A DNA stretch of 64,000 bases from Valencia hispanica. Its lineage: Eukaryota > Chordata > Actinopteri > Cyprinodontiformes > Valenciidae. Of the stretch, positions 1 through 48,940 are shown in pieces. The stretch spans positions 26,045,461-26,109,460 of the forward strand of contig OY747713.1 of NCBI GenBank assembly GCA_963556495.2. Reading direction: 5' to 3'. The stretch's first letter is position 1; each line of letters starts with the position of its first letter. Made by a program: the position numbers and the translations under genes. The notes under the pieces were generated by a model that saw only the letters and a program-made list of their open reading frames with translations, was not told the origin of the DNA and did no database searches.

Positions 1-2950
1 TGCCAAAATTTGCCTGTACATGTGGACAGAGAAACAGCACCCTTGATAGTTCTGCGACTTTTCTTTCTGGGATAAATTTTTGGTCAGACAGCATTCTGCT
101 TGATCACTGGAGTATTTGATTTCCATAAGATATGAGGTTTAATCTCTATTTTACCTACTACTTAACAGTTAATACTTATAGTAACAAACATGGGAAGCAA
201 AGGGGTTTGAAAAACATCACTTTTCATGTCTTTGATACGTTGTGGTCATGGTGTTTGTTTTGTCTTGATATTACTACATGACACAGTTAAAATTACAGAT
301 TTAATATGGTGTTTTTATATTAAGTGTCTTGATGGAATTAAGCTTCTTGACCCACATCCAGGATACCACTAGGGAGACCAGTTGTAAAAGTTATAAGAAA
401 ATTGAAAATGTGAAGATGTGAAGATGATGATGAATGGCACCGGAACTGGGAACACGGCACAAGGAAATGGAGGAGAGCTGAACTGCAGGGGAAAAATTCC
501 AGAGGTGAGGTAGAATCCTGAATGCAGAGTAATTGCTTAGATGAACTCAGGTGAGGCTTAGTTGGTGGGAGGAAGACTGAATGCCAGGGAGGTGAGGAGA
601 GCTAGGAATCCGGGATGTCTGCGAGAGCTTCCTGCTGCGTTCTTGGAGATGTGGAGATAGTGAAGTCCGGAAGCGAGGATGGAGCACTTGGGGCGGGCAG
701 GCAGAGTACGAAGATGGAGCGTGAATCATCGAGGAACTTGGAGCTTGAAGGCAGTCAGACATGGAGGAATGACCTAGGCTTACTGAGAAGCTAAGGAGAA
801 CAGACCACAAGGAGGTTGAGACGAAGAAAATCCTTGGATGGAGCACAAAAAGGAGTGAACAGGTTTGTCATAAAAATCACACAAGGAAGAGATCGCACGG
901 CGAACTTAAGGTTTTACAGCAGCAGGCTTGATGGACAGGTCCTCAGCTCAGCCAGGACCTCTGGTGGAAATCTCCAGAATGGTGGAGCAATAAGCAGGAA
1001 GAAGACAGACCAAGACAAACACAGACAAAACACAGACAAGCACCCCAGACTAATAACATTAAGGTAGATCCTACCACGAGATCCTGTCCCAGCCCTTCTT
1101 GTTAATGAGAGTAAAAGTCCCCCCCCACCCATGTTTGGCTTGCTAAACTGTGCATCGATTTCCCCTTTAAAGGCTCTAAGCTCATGAAAGACTTCTCAGC
1201 ATGAGATGTCCGTTGCTGGTCAATAGATTCATAGGCTGTCCATTGTTAATGTTATGATGCCTATGGAACTGTAGCTTGGAAAACACTAAGAACTTTCCTC
1301 CTATGACATTTTTCTGACATTTTTGTAGATGTGAGGTCTTTCATCCTTGCAAAGCAGACTGAAACTGATTAGAAAATAGCTGAACAAGCAGTGAGTTCTT
1401 AGTAATCATGTAAAAAGAAAACTATATTTTCTGTCAAGTAGCAGTTAGTCTACTGTCATATAGTGTAATATTTCATATCAAAGATAGTTTGGTTACTGCC
1501 CTGCAACATTAGAAAAAAACTTCTGGGGTTATTTACACACCTGTAAAAACTTGATCTCCTTCATTGTGAGAGGAGAAACACTGTAAAAAAGGACTTCTGC
1601 TTGGGTTTTTGCTCACTGTGCAGATTTTCATTATTTTCACTTCACGTTTAGTTTTTATTGAACAAAAAATGAACAACTAGGTTGATTATGTTCAAAACCA
1701 TAATTTAAAAAGCAATTCACAACTGCTGATGACAAGTATAAAGCTGTATCTGTTGAGGTGTGCCTGCTGATTGTGTTATTACTGAACTCGTTTAACAAAA
1801 GCTGACTATGCATTAGATGTAATTTATACTGGGTGATCTAATTCCAAACTTGATTAGATTTTTTTCTTTCTTTTCTCAGTATAGACTTAAAATCAGATTA
1901 AAACGTAGGGAAACAAGCAGGACTATTGAAATGTTAAGCAGCCTAATCACTCATGATTGTTTATCTTGTTGATCACTCTTTATCCAATCCCCTTAAAAAA
2001 CGTAATTAAAAATAGTACATTAAAAAAGAAAGAACATTTAGAGTGAATGGGTTAACGCAGTATTTTCAGAGTCATGTAAGATGTGCATACAAAGATCAGT
2101 GTGGTTATTTGGAAGTCTTTTAATATCAATACATCTTTAATAAAAACTAAATTTATGTTCCAAATTTCTTGCTCTTTTTTCTAGAGTTCTTTTAGATGTA
2201 TATTTTTATACATAATCTTCAGTTCATTTAGGTTGATGTGAAAGGAGAGTCGAGTGATTTGTCCTGTTTGTGACACATTCTGATCTCCTACTGAGCGAAA
2301 AGCTTTATGTGGATTTCTCTGTGGCAACGTTAAAGCTTTCTTTAGATTCAGTTTTAGTTTTTGGTTTGAATAAATTTGAATGGCTTTTGATTACATTTTC
2401 TATTTAGCTTTGATAGAAAAAAGATATTGGAACAAAAACAAAGAAGCTGAAAAATAAAAAGATGGCTGTCTATGAAAATCTATCTGAAGGGTGAATTCTT
2501 TGCCAAAAATTTAAAGTAACAAGAAAATTCAGTAGGTCTATATTTCCCAACACCAATTACACTTTGATCAAGGATTATAAGGTTAACGACCTAAATATGA
2601 TTATTATTGTTATCAATAACTAATTTTATTAATAATAACAACAATAAGCTTTACAAGAAAAACTGGTCCAATTCATTTCAAAGTACACAGAAATACACAA
2701 TAAATCCAATTTATACCAAGACAACATGACAATGCGGATAGATTAGATTCAATGGCACACAGTCCATTCTGATTCCTAGATGTAAGAAAAAATGTGTTTC
2801 GACTATAGTGCCAACTGGTCAAACGTCATCAACTGCATGTAACTTTAAACTAAAGTTTACTGGTTCCTTATAAGTTTGTGGTCTAACTTTTGAGTGGCAA
2901 CGTTAATTTGAAAGGGGACTGGAAAAATAAGGAATCTAATGTGATAAACA
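1..2950. other. Intronic or upstream non-coding DNA
   Basis: No exon, RNA gene or intact mobile element could be recognised. The stretch is AT-rich apart from a purine-rich block at about 430-1,080 that has the look of dispersed-repeat sequence; short open frames there show no family motif. Because the first necab1 exon in the window begins in mid-codon, this is most simply read as necab1 intron. Confidence 0.5.
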
Positions 2951-2960
2951 GATTATTGCA

Positions 2961-3290
2961 GTGGGTAAGGCGAGTTTCTTTCAGCTTAGTGCTGTTTCCA
3001 GGTTAAAGGAATTTTTAAATTGCACTGATCTGGAAAAAACCACCCATGCATTCATTAGTTCCAGATTAGATTATTGCAATGCCTTATATGTTGGTTTTTT
3101 CGCAATTCTCTATTCTCTATTCTCCAACTGGCTCAAAACTCGGCTGCCTGCCTTCTCACTAACACGCTGACACATCACCCCCATTCTTTCATCGCTTCAT
3201 TGGCTTCCTGTATTATTCAGAATCCAGTACAAACTTCTACTTCTTACATATAAGGGAATTCATGGCTTTGTCTCGCCCTACATCTCAGAT
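2961..3290 (+). mobile_element. L2-clade LINE fragment (C-terminal RT region)
   Basis: The frame reads a degraded version of the C-terminal part of fish L2 reverse transcriptase, with SSRLDYCNALY near its middle followed by frameshifted sequence equivalent to the LHWLPV block. It has no endonuclease or catalytic RT motif. A second, more 5' piece of an L2 element begins just downstream, so the order is C-terminal piece then N-terminal piece. This implies two insertions or a rearrangement, not one element. Confidence 0.7.
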
Positions 3291-3369
3291 ACATTGGATC
3301 TGCGTTAACAGACCAGGGCAACAAGGTCGCTGGGGCAGATTTATCTGGAACTTCTTTGGTCCAGATACA

Positions 3370-4830
3370 AGCACTGGGGTGATCGCATGGACTCTATTTG
3401 CAACAGTGGAAAGACTAACTAATCCTTTAGTGACAGTAGCCCTTGAATTCTACCAGGGCCTGCAATGATTTTGCCAGCTTTTTCACTGAAATCAATTATA
3501 CGGTCAATCTGTACCTCAATACCGAACCCACAACCAATGCCATCCCCAATTAATATCCATGTGGAGAAAATTTCTGAATTCCAAGATTTAAACTAAAAAC
3601 ACCTAGAAAAAAAATCATTATCCAATTAAGCTCCTCCTCCTGCTGTCTTGATATCCTACCCACAGCTTTTCTAAATAAAGTTATTCCTGTCATTGGGTCT
3701 GATCTTGTTCAAATAGTGAACTCATCCCTGTTATCGGGTGTCTTCCCCCAGGCTTTAAAAACACAACACGTTAATGCAGAACTACAGGCCAATCTCTAAT
3801 TTTCCGTTCATCAGTAAGATTATAGAAAAAGCTTTGTTTCAGCAGTTAAATAGCTTCCTAACAATGACAAACCGTTTTGATGTTTTTCAGTCGGGTTTCT
3901 ATTCTCACCACAGCATTGAGACTGTCCTCGTCAAAGTTTTCAATGACATCCGCATAAATAACCGACTGTAGTAGAACCACAGTGCTGGTTCTGTTGGACC
4001 TCCGTGCAGCATTTGACACTGTTGATTATGATATATTATTGTAATGACTGGAGAGCTGGGTCTGACTCTCTGGTACACTACTTGGCTGGTTTGAGTCTTA
4101 CCTAAATAAAAGGGACTTCTTTGTTTCAATAGGAAATTTTTCATCAGAACAAACAGAAATCACATGTGGGGTGCCCCAGGGCTCCATCCTGGGGCCCCTC
4201 TTATTTAATATCTACATGCTCCCACTAGGCAAAATTATAGCAACCAATAACATTAGCTACCATAACTACGCGGATGATACTCAGCTTTACATTACAATGT
4301 CACCAGGTGAAGTTCTAAATGAATGCATTGTCTTAATAAATGGATGGATGTGCCATAACTTTCTCCAGCTTAATAGAAACAAAACTGAAGTAATTATTTT
4401 TAGACCCAAAGAGGAAAGATCAACAGTCAGCACACAGCTTCAGTTAATACAGCTAGAAACTACTGATCAGGCACGAAACCTAGATGTAGTTATGGACTCA
4501 GATCTGAACCTCCAGGGTCACATAAAGGCAATAATAAGGTCAGCGTTCTATCACCTGAAGAACATTTCTAGACTTAAAGGACTGATGACGCAACAGGACC
4601 TAGAAAAACTCATCCATGCGTTTATCTTTGGTCGGATTGATTACTGCAATAGCGTTCTCACAGGTCTGCTTAAAAAGTCAATCAGACAGCTGCAGCTGAT
4701 CCAGAACGCTGTCGCTCATGTCCTCGCTAGAACCAGGAAAGTAGAGCACATCACCCCAGTTCTAAAGTCCTTACACTGGCTCCCTGTAGCTCATAGAATA
4801 GACCTGATTGATTGATTGATTGATTACGTT
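3370..4830 (+). mobile_element. L2-clade LINE, RT region, pseudogenised
   Basis: Broken frames together read the L2 linker, the RT palm motifs and the C-terminus. Visible landmarks are the MQNYRPISNFPFISKIIEKA block at 3,774, the frameshifted AFDTVDHD block near 4,010, [19 protein letters not shown] at 4,174, the catalytic YADDTQLY at 4,267 and the [11 protein letters not shown] block near 4,780. The longest open stretch is 214 residues (4,171-4,815). Several frameshifts and stops upstream of 4,171 mean it cannot encode an active protein. The same family, better preserved, lies on the opposite strand at 48.9-51.9 kb. Confidence 0.85.
4805..4826. repeat. (TGAT)n short tandem repeat at LINE 3' end
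   Basis: About five copies of a TGAT unit abut the end of the L2 coding region. L2-type elements often end in short tandem repeats, so this probably marks the truncated 3' end of the copy. Confidence 0.7.
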
Positions 4831-6037
4831 AGATCACCTAGATTCGTCCGCTTATCACACCAGAATAGCAACTGTAAAACAGGTGTTGAGGCTATTCAAT
4901 CAAACTTTATTTATAAAGCACCTTTCATACAAAAAATGCAGCTCAAAGTGCTTTACAGATTAAAATGACCCCACATAACCCAGATTCCCATCCCTTCCCC
5001 ACAATTATAAAAAACGAAGAGACAGTTATTCCCCCTTCCCAAACCCATTTCCCAGACATACACAGACACACACTGGCACACATCCTTTTGCCTTTTACTG
5101 AACGAACTGCATCTCCCAGCATCCTTTCACTGAATGAACTGCATCTCCAAGGATCCGTTGCGCTGCCCTCAACCCATTCTCATTGGTCTGTGGCCAGTGA
5201 TGACATCACAGAGTTGATAAAGGGAGCGCGCAAAATTGAAATCCTCGTCTTTTGGTTCCTACCAGCGGAGCCGCAAGGAGACACTTTAATCCATTGCTAG
5301 CATTTTTCCTTTATTTCGTTCAAACCTGCTGGACCAGGAAGAACTTCCCTTTTAAACTTCGAAGTGAACCGGCAAAGCAAACAGACTTCCCTGTACGGGT
5401 AACCAGGGAGTCCGCTGGCCTCTGACCTCTATTGAAAACATGCCTGAGTCCCTCAGCGCCTAAAGTCGGAGGTCCGCTTTCCGACCTCGGTTTTGCGCAA
5501 AACCGCTCCTTTAAACTGGACACTTTCAAGTCATTCTACGTTCTTCGTCGTGGACTGTGAAGAGAGTCATCACCAAGTAGGATAAACCTGGTTTATTTCT
5601 GTTTGGTCTGGGTAGAGGAGAATTCTAGGATTAATATATCCGTTTTTGTTGGTTCAAATAAGTTTGTCACTGTTATTCTTGGTCGTCTGCCGCTGTACAC
5701 CGACCCTGAATGTTTGCATGCTTTGTGTTTTTATTATTTTACTTTGGTTGCAACCAGAAGCAGTATATTATATTGTATTATTTCCCGGCTTGTTGTATTG
5801 TCCGCTGCGGTCGCCGCTTGTCTGTTTAGACAGGTTGCATGGCCTTCCGTCGATTCCCTTTTACTGTCATCCCTCCCTTTGTCCAAGCCACCACTGCTAA
5901 TTGAAACTAGCCTTTGTTGAATTGCCACGCGGTCTTCCTTTGTCTCCCTTTGTGAACCGATCGTGCCAATTGATTAGGCTTGAGTGATTGATGCATTGAG
6001 GGGGTGAACTAAACCCCCCCCCTCATTCGCTCGCTGT

Positions 6038-6120
6038 CTCCCACACACACACACACGCCGCACACACAGCCAGCCGCACACACAGCCAGCCGCACACACA
6101 CAGCCAGCCGCACACACACG
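6038..6120. repeat. CA-rich microsatellite with CAGCCAGCCG units
   Basis: (CA)n is interspersed with three near-identical cagccagccgcacacaca units, a compound simple repeat. Confidence 0.85.
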
Positions 6121-6276
6121 CCCCCGCTTCCCTCGACGTTAACTTTGTTTTTTTGTTATTTTTGCATGCGTTAGAATAGATGGAAATTATAAATGAAATG
6201 TAATCTGTAAGGTTGACCTATTTCATTAATAAATTCCCTTAATTAACAAGAAGTTTCCTGTTCTATTTCAGTGTGT

Positions 6277-6602
6277 GCTGTAAAGTGTAGAGCCGCTGCT
6301 TCTCCACATCGAGAGGAGTCAGTTGAGGTGGCTCGGGCATCTGGTCAGGATGCCTCCTGGACGCCTCCCTGGTGAGGTGTTTCAGGCACGTCCCACCGGG
6401 AGGAGGCCCAGGGGAAGGCCCAGGACACGCTGGAGGGACTATGTTTCTCGGCTGGCCTGGGAGCGCCTTGGGGTTCCTCCCGAGGAGCTGGAACAAGTGG
6501 CTGGGGAGAGGGAAGTCTGGGTCTCTTTGCTTAGGCTGCTGCCCCCGCGACCCGACCCCGGATAAGCGGAAGAAAATGGATGGATGGATGGCTGTAAAGT
6601 GT
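6277..6602 (+). mobile_element. 5'-truncated Rex3/RTE-like LINE tail with 12-bp TSD
   Basis: The body (6,289-6,590) encodes the extreme C-terminus of a fish LINE protein, reading LRWLGHLVRMPPGRLPGEVF and then a GRRPRGRPRTRW block and a stop. It ends in GGAT repeats. The 12-mer gctgtaaagtgt is present at 6,277-6,288 and again at 6,591-6,602, which is a perfect target-site duplication. The GATG-type tail and RTE-like sequence fit Rex3 from memory; the family name is less certain than the insertion itself. Confidence 0.85.
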
Positions 6603-8819
6603 GTTAAATCCCCGCGGACGGACTCCGCCCTTTCAGAAGAGACTGACTGTCTGGTTTAATTAAAAGTATCTCATTTATGAGATTGGTGCCCCGATGATCT
6701 TTAATAAACAGGTTAAACTTGAACGTCATCAATAATTATATTAATATTAATTTATTGATTATAATTATTGATACTCAGAAAACCAGACAACTTTTTAAAT
6801 TAATAGTTACAACACATGAAAGAGATTATCTTTGTGATCCAGAACTGGGCTGTTTCCTGAACTGACTTGGACTTTGGTTCATGCTGCTTTCACAGTTCTG
6901 TCTCTCAGCTTTTATATCTTATCACATCTGGTGTTGTTTTGGCCAAATAAGACCGGAAGGCTGCTGGTTCTTGTTCATTTCATTTGATATCCTGGGATTA
7001 CCTAAATTTGGATTCAGAACTGGATGATACAGAAGAAACAGAAATACTGCAGAACATTTACACCAAATAAGAGAACTGTATCAAAGTGTATGATGCAAAA
7101 AAAAAAGCATTCACTGCAACCGAATCCAGCAAGTTGAGAAAGCTTCACTTTGACACGGTCAGGAAAATCTTCTTGCTGATTGTGGTTTCTTTTTTCTCTG
7201 TGTAAGTGTCAAGTGTCAGCTACTCAACAAACAGCAGCCTCTGGGGGAGGAATCATCAAAAGAGCATGAGAGCCAATCAGAAACAGACTAGGGATAAAGC
7301 AAAAGATGCTTCACATTAAAAAGCTAATGATAAAACAATAATTTCTCTACTCAATTTTTTAAGACTTATAGAGGCACAAATAATGTAAAGAAACTTTCCT
7401 TTTAGATAAAAACTTTACAAGTCAAAGGTTTCAAGCTTGTAATCATTCTTTTAAATAAATAGAAACACTCTGATTTTGATACAATATTCACAATGTGAAG
7501 TTACCTATTTATATATTACTTTATATACATTATATTACTTAAAAAAAATTCTGAATTTCTAAATTTGTTAAATAAGATAATTCTGAGATACTTTGACACA
7601 TATTAACAGATATTCAGACAAGACTTTGAGTATCACACTTCAGTGTTATGAAAGCATTATTATTTTGAGAACTTAGAACACCATCAGTTTGGGATTAGAG
7701 GATTTTATGACCAATTAAAACGTTCATCAGTGACATTTCCAAAGGAATTTGGACGAATCAATTGTTGTGGGTGAAAGGTCGGATCTTATGTGTTTGTGCT
7801 AACAACACTTGCTATTATTCACTTTTCCAGTCACCGTCTTTGTCACAGCTGAGTCTTTTTTTGTAAATCCATGTTAAACTCAAGGTGAATGTGTCCTAAT
7901 CTCTCCCAGTTAAAAGCTGAAACAGGCAGATAGTGAAGTTGTTAGAAACCAATTCAGAGCTCTCAGATTGAGTCCTGTATTGATTAGAGAACGAGTCACC
8001 GAGCTTTAGGGTCCTCCTGACATGCAGACGAGGCGCCTCAGCTTGGTGTGCAACTCTGAAACATTATTCAATACGTCTAATTTTAATTTAACATTTTGTA
8101 GCACAGAAAACTACTTATGATTTTGATATGCATGTTTTTATATGCAGGTTTATTTAGTACATTAGTGTTATTTCATCCATTAGTATATGTGAAATGTAAA
8201 AAGGCAGCATCATAAAGATCTTAATAGACTGGTATGCATTTTAAGGTCTAACTTCTCCTGTTCTCAGCTGTCCCCAATGTCTCTAAGTGTTTTCTCTTGT
8301 TCAGAACATTTATCTCTGCAGCTTTTTCCCAGGTAAAAAACAGCTAAAGGTTCTGTTGAGCAGAGTTTTAAAGGTTCCTACATCTTTGGTGCCTGTCACT
8401 GTAAAAATGAAATGTTTTGTGAGTTTTAAAAATATCTGAATAACTTTTACACTGACTAACGGACATATGTGACATGTTACAATCAGCTATGTTTTTATTT
8501 CTTTTCTTTTAGGTCTTTTGTTTTCAGGCCTCCTAAAATGTACATATTATTGAGAATTTATCCCAAACAGCAAACATATTCTCAAAAGAGTTTTCTCTCT
8601 CATGAATCTGATTAGTTTAAACAAAATTAAAATATTGAACAAAATGAAGTTCGTTCCTTTCAATTTGTCAGCACATCATGACTCATCATATCAAAGTCTG
8701 TCTAAAAAGGTGTTTTGTAAATGGAAAATAATTGCCTGCATTAGTCTTTCACTGTGTAATTGTGCAATTCTGAGGATTTCATTGAATTTAAGTATTTCTA
8801 TTTTGTCTACTTTTTGCAG
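6603..8819. other. necab1 intron, no feature recognised
   Basis: AT-rich intronic DNA follows the end of the promoter-like repeat. No exon, RNA or intact mobile element is visible. The last 30 bases form the pyrimidine-rich acceptor of the next exon. Confidence 0.6.
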
Positions 8820-47237
<38,418 letters not shown>

Positions 47238-47885
47238 AAACTTCACAGCACCATTTGCCGGTCATCACCAGTGAGTGTGAGGAGCAAACAGTCACCTGTC
47301 AACACATCACCAGTCCACAGAAACATCTCACACTCCTTAAAGCAGGATTACTTGTGAAGCCTTGGTGATTAGTATTTATGACTTTTCATGTTCCTTCGTA
47401 GTTCAGTGGTAGCTCTGATAGCTCACGTGTGTATCTGTTTACACTTGTACAAGAAAAAGCTCTTTTATCCTAAAAGCTATGAGCTCACCAGTGACCCATC
47501 TGATGGTCCGACATCGTCACTGTGGTTGCTGTGACATCACCTAGAGTAAAACCGAAATCTTTGTGCGTTTTGTCTTTTAGATTTCTTTATGAGGACATTT
47601 GATCAATCATGTTCTGGTTTTAGGAATATATTCATAATTAGGTTTAGTTAGAATTTTGACTTTAAGTTATTATTATTGCTGTTGTTTGCATTTATTGAGT
47701 GTCCTCATAAAGATAAAATATTTTGTGTGTGAGAGTGAAAGAGATGCTGTATGAAGTACTTAGAAAGACGTATCAATTGTAGCAGCTCCAGGGAGCTCAT
47801 TAAATCATTTTTCTGTAGTTTCTATCTTTAATGTGTTAAACTGAGACAGAATCTGTAATAAAGATGATATTGTTGTGTATCCTGT
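47238..47885 (+). other. necab1: necab1 3' UTR
   Basis: Non-coding sequence follows the stop without frame conservation and runs to the first good AATAAA. The end point is inferred from that signal. Confidence 0.6.
47857..47862 (+). terminator. necab1: Poly(A) signal AATAAA
   Basis: A canonical hexamer about 620 bases after the stop, followed by a GT-rich stretch (ttgttgtgtat) typical of cleavage sites. Confidence 0.65.
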
Positions 47886-47999
47886 GTACATTTATTGTGT
47901 TTCACCACAAGATTATGTTCAAATTTTTAGTAAAATTGGGTTTAAAATGTTTTATTTGAGATCGGGCAGCAATTTGTTGTGAAGTTCATCTTTTCAGGT

Positions 48000-48310
48000 C
48001 TTCCCAAAATTTGACATGTATGCTTTTTTCAATAATAGTGACAAAGACTCAAATACATTAGCTTTGTTGTCTTTAAGCCTTGTTCAAGTAGTCAATAGTA
48101 GTGCATTTTCATCCCAACGTAAAGTACCTAATGCACTGGGGTAAACATGTTGTAGGAACACCTTTCGCTTCCCTTACAGTTGCAGGTTTGGGGTATTTGA
48201 ACTGGGTCAAGGCACATAAATACTTTTTCCAAGGCATTGTTGTTAGGCATGTTCACTGCATTTCAGGAAGGGTTTGTGATGCTCGACTTAAACCGAGGGT
48301 TTAGCTCTGT
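48000..48310 (-). mobile_element. Decayed Tc1-like fragment
   Basis: The stretch ggaacacctttcgcttccct, then acagttgcaggtttggggta, parallels the ccaccttttgctgcaattac region of the better Tc1 copies just inside their terminal repeat. It is very diverged. Confidence 0.45.
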
Positions 48311-48940
48311 TAATATTTGCAAACAGCTCCACTGTGTGGAAATATAGCAGCACTGCAGCTTCAATATGCAACTGCAAATTATCAGCATATGTGGAAAAGC
48401 TGGCTAATGCTCGCTGTGCGTCACATCAGGCAGCTTTACATGATAAAAACTAGAAAAGGTTAGACTATGAAGTTGGATTTTCAAAATACTGAAGTTCTTC
48501 CTGCACTAAGCCACAACTTATACAGAAATTCACAGTAATTCAACTATACCATGAAAATTAAGCTGCGGCACCTTTTGCTTTTCGACTCACACTATGCGCT
48601 TCACATAATGTATTGTATTTTATAGCAGTAAATACATTTAGACAACTCTATTTCTGTGGCTAATCTGGTTTGGCTGTCATATTCATTGTGAAGCCTCACA
48701 GTTCAGAGTGTGTTGGGAAGGAGGAGCTGAGCTTAACAGTTTTTACTTGCATGCAAGAGCAGAAGATGGTCAAATATTTATTCAGATTTGTTAGCAGTTA
48801 AAATGGAAACAAAATATGACCCTAGCACAAGCAGCAAAAATTATCAAGCTAGGGCAATAAATTATAATTCTATCATGTTTTTTAATCCTGAATAAATGTG
48901 GATTTAAAAAATAGGATCAATCTTGTAGACAAGAAAAGGT
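48311..48940. other. Intergenic, no feature recognised
   Basis: AT-rich sequence with no recognised element. Confidence 0.5.

Larger units (their letters stand above)
4880..6760 (+). other. Promoter-like repeat, possible LTR relic
   Basis: This segment is more GC-rich than its surroundings and has promoter-like order: a CCAAT-type box (cattggtc, about 5,190), a CRE-like tgatgacatcac just after, and a TATA-like gataaagg. A long leader without a real reading frame follows. An aataaa occurs near 6,227, and close to the far end is ttggtgcccc, which could be a primer-binding-site-like sequence. A solo or 5' LTR of a retroelement is one reading, but no second LTR or coding region was found. A Rex3-like LINE tail has inserted into it at 6,289. 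Confidence 0.3.

Noticed and set aside
547..1132. Overlapping open frames at 547-846 (-), 816-1,067 (+) and 914-1,132 (-)
   Set aside because: No motif, both strands open, within purine-rich repeat-like DNA.
4965..5920. Several forward open frames of 84-111 codons in the promoter-like repeat
   Set aside because: They overlap in different phases, lack domains and sit in leader-like repeat sequence.
1..8819. Upstream necab1 EF-hand exons within the window
   Set aside because: A search by eye for acidic EF-loop codons next to AG/GT borders found nothing convincing; they are presumed to lie before base 1.
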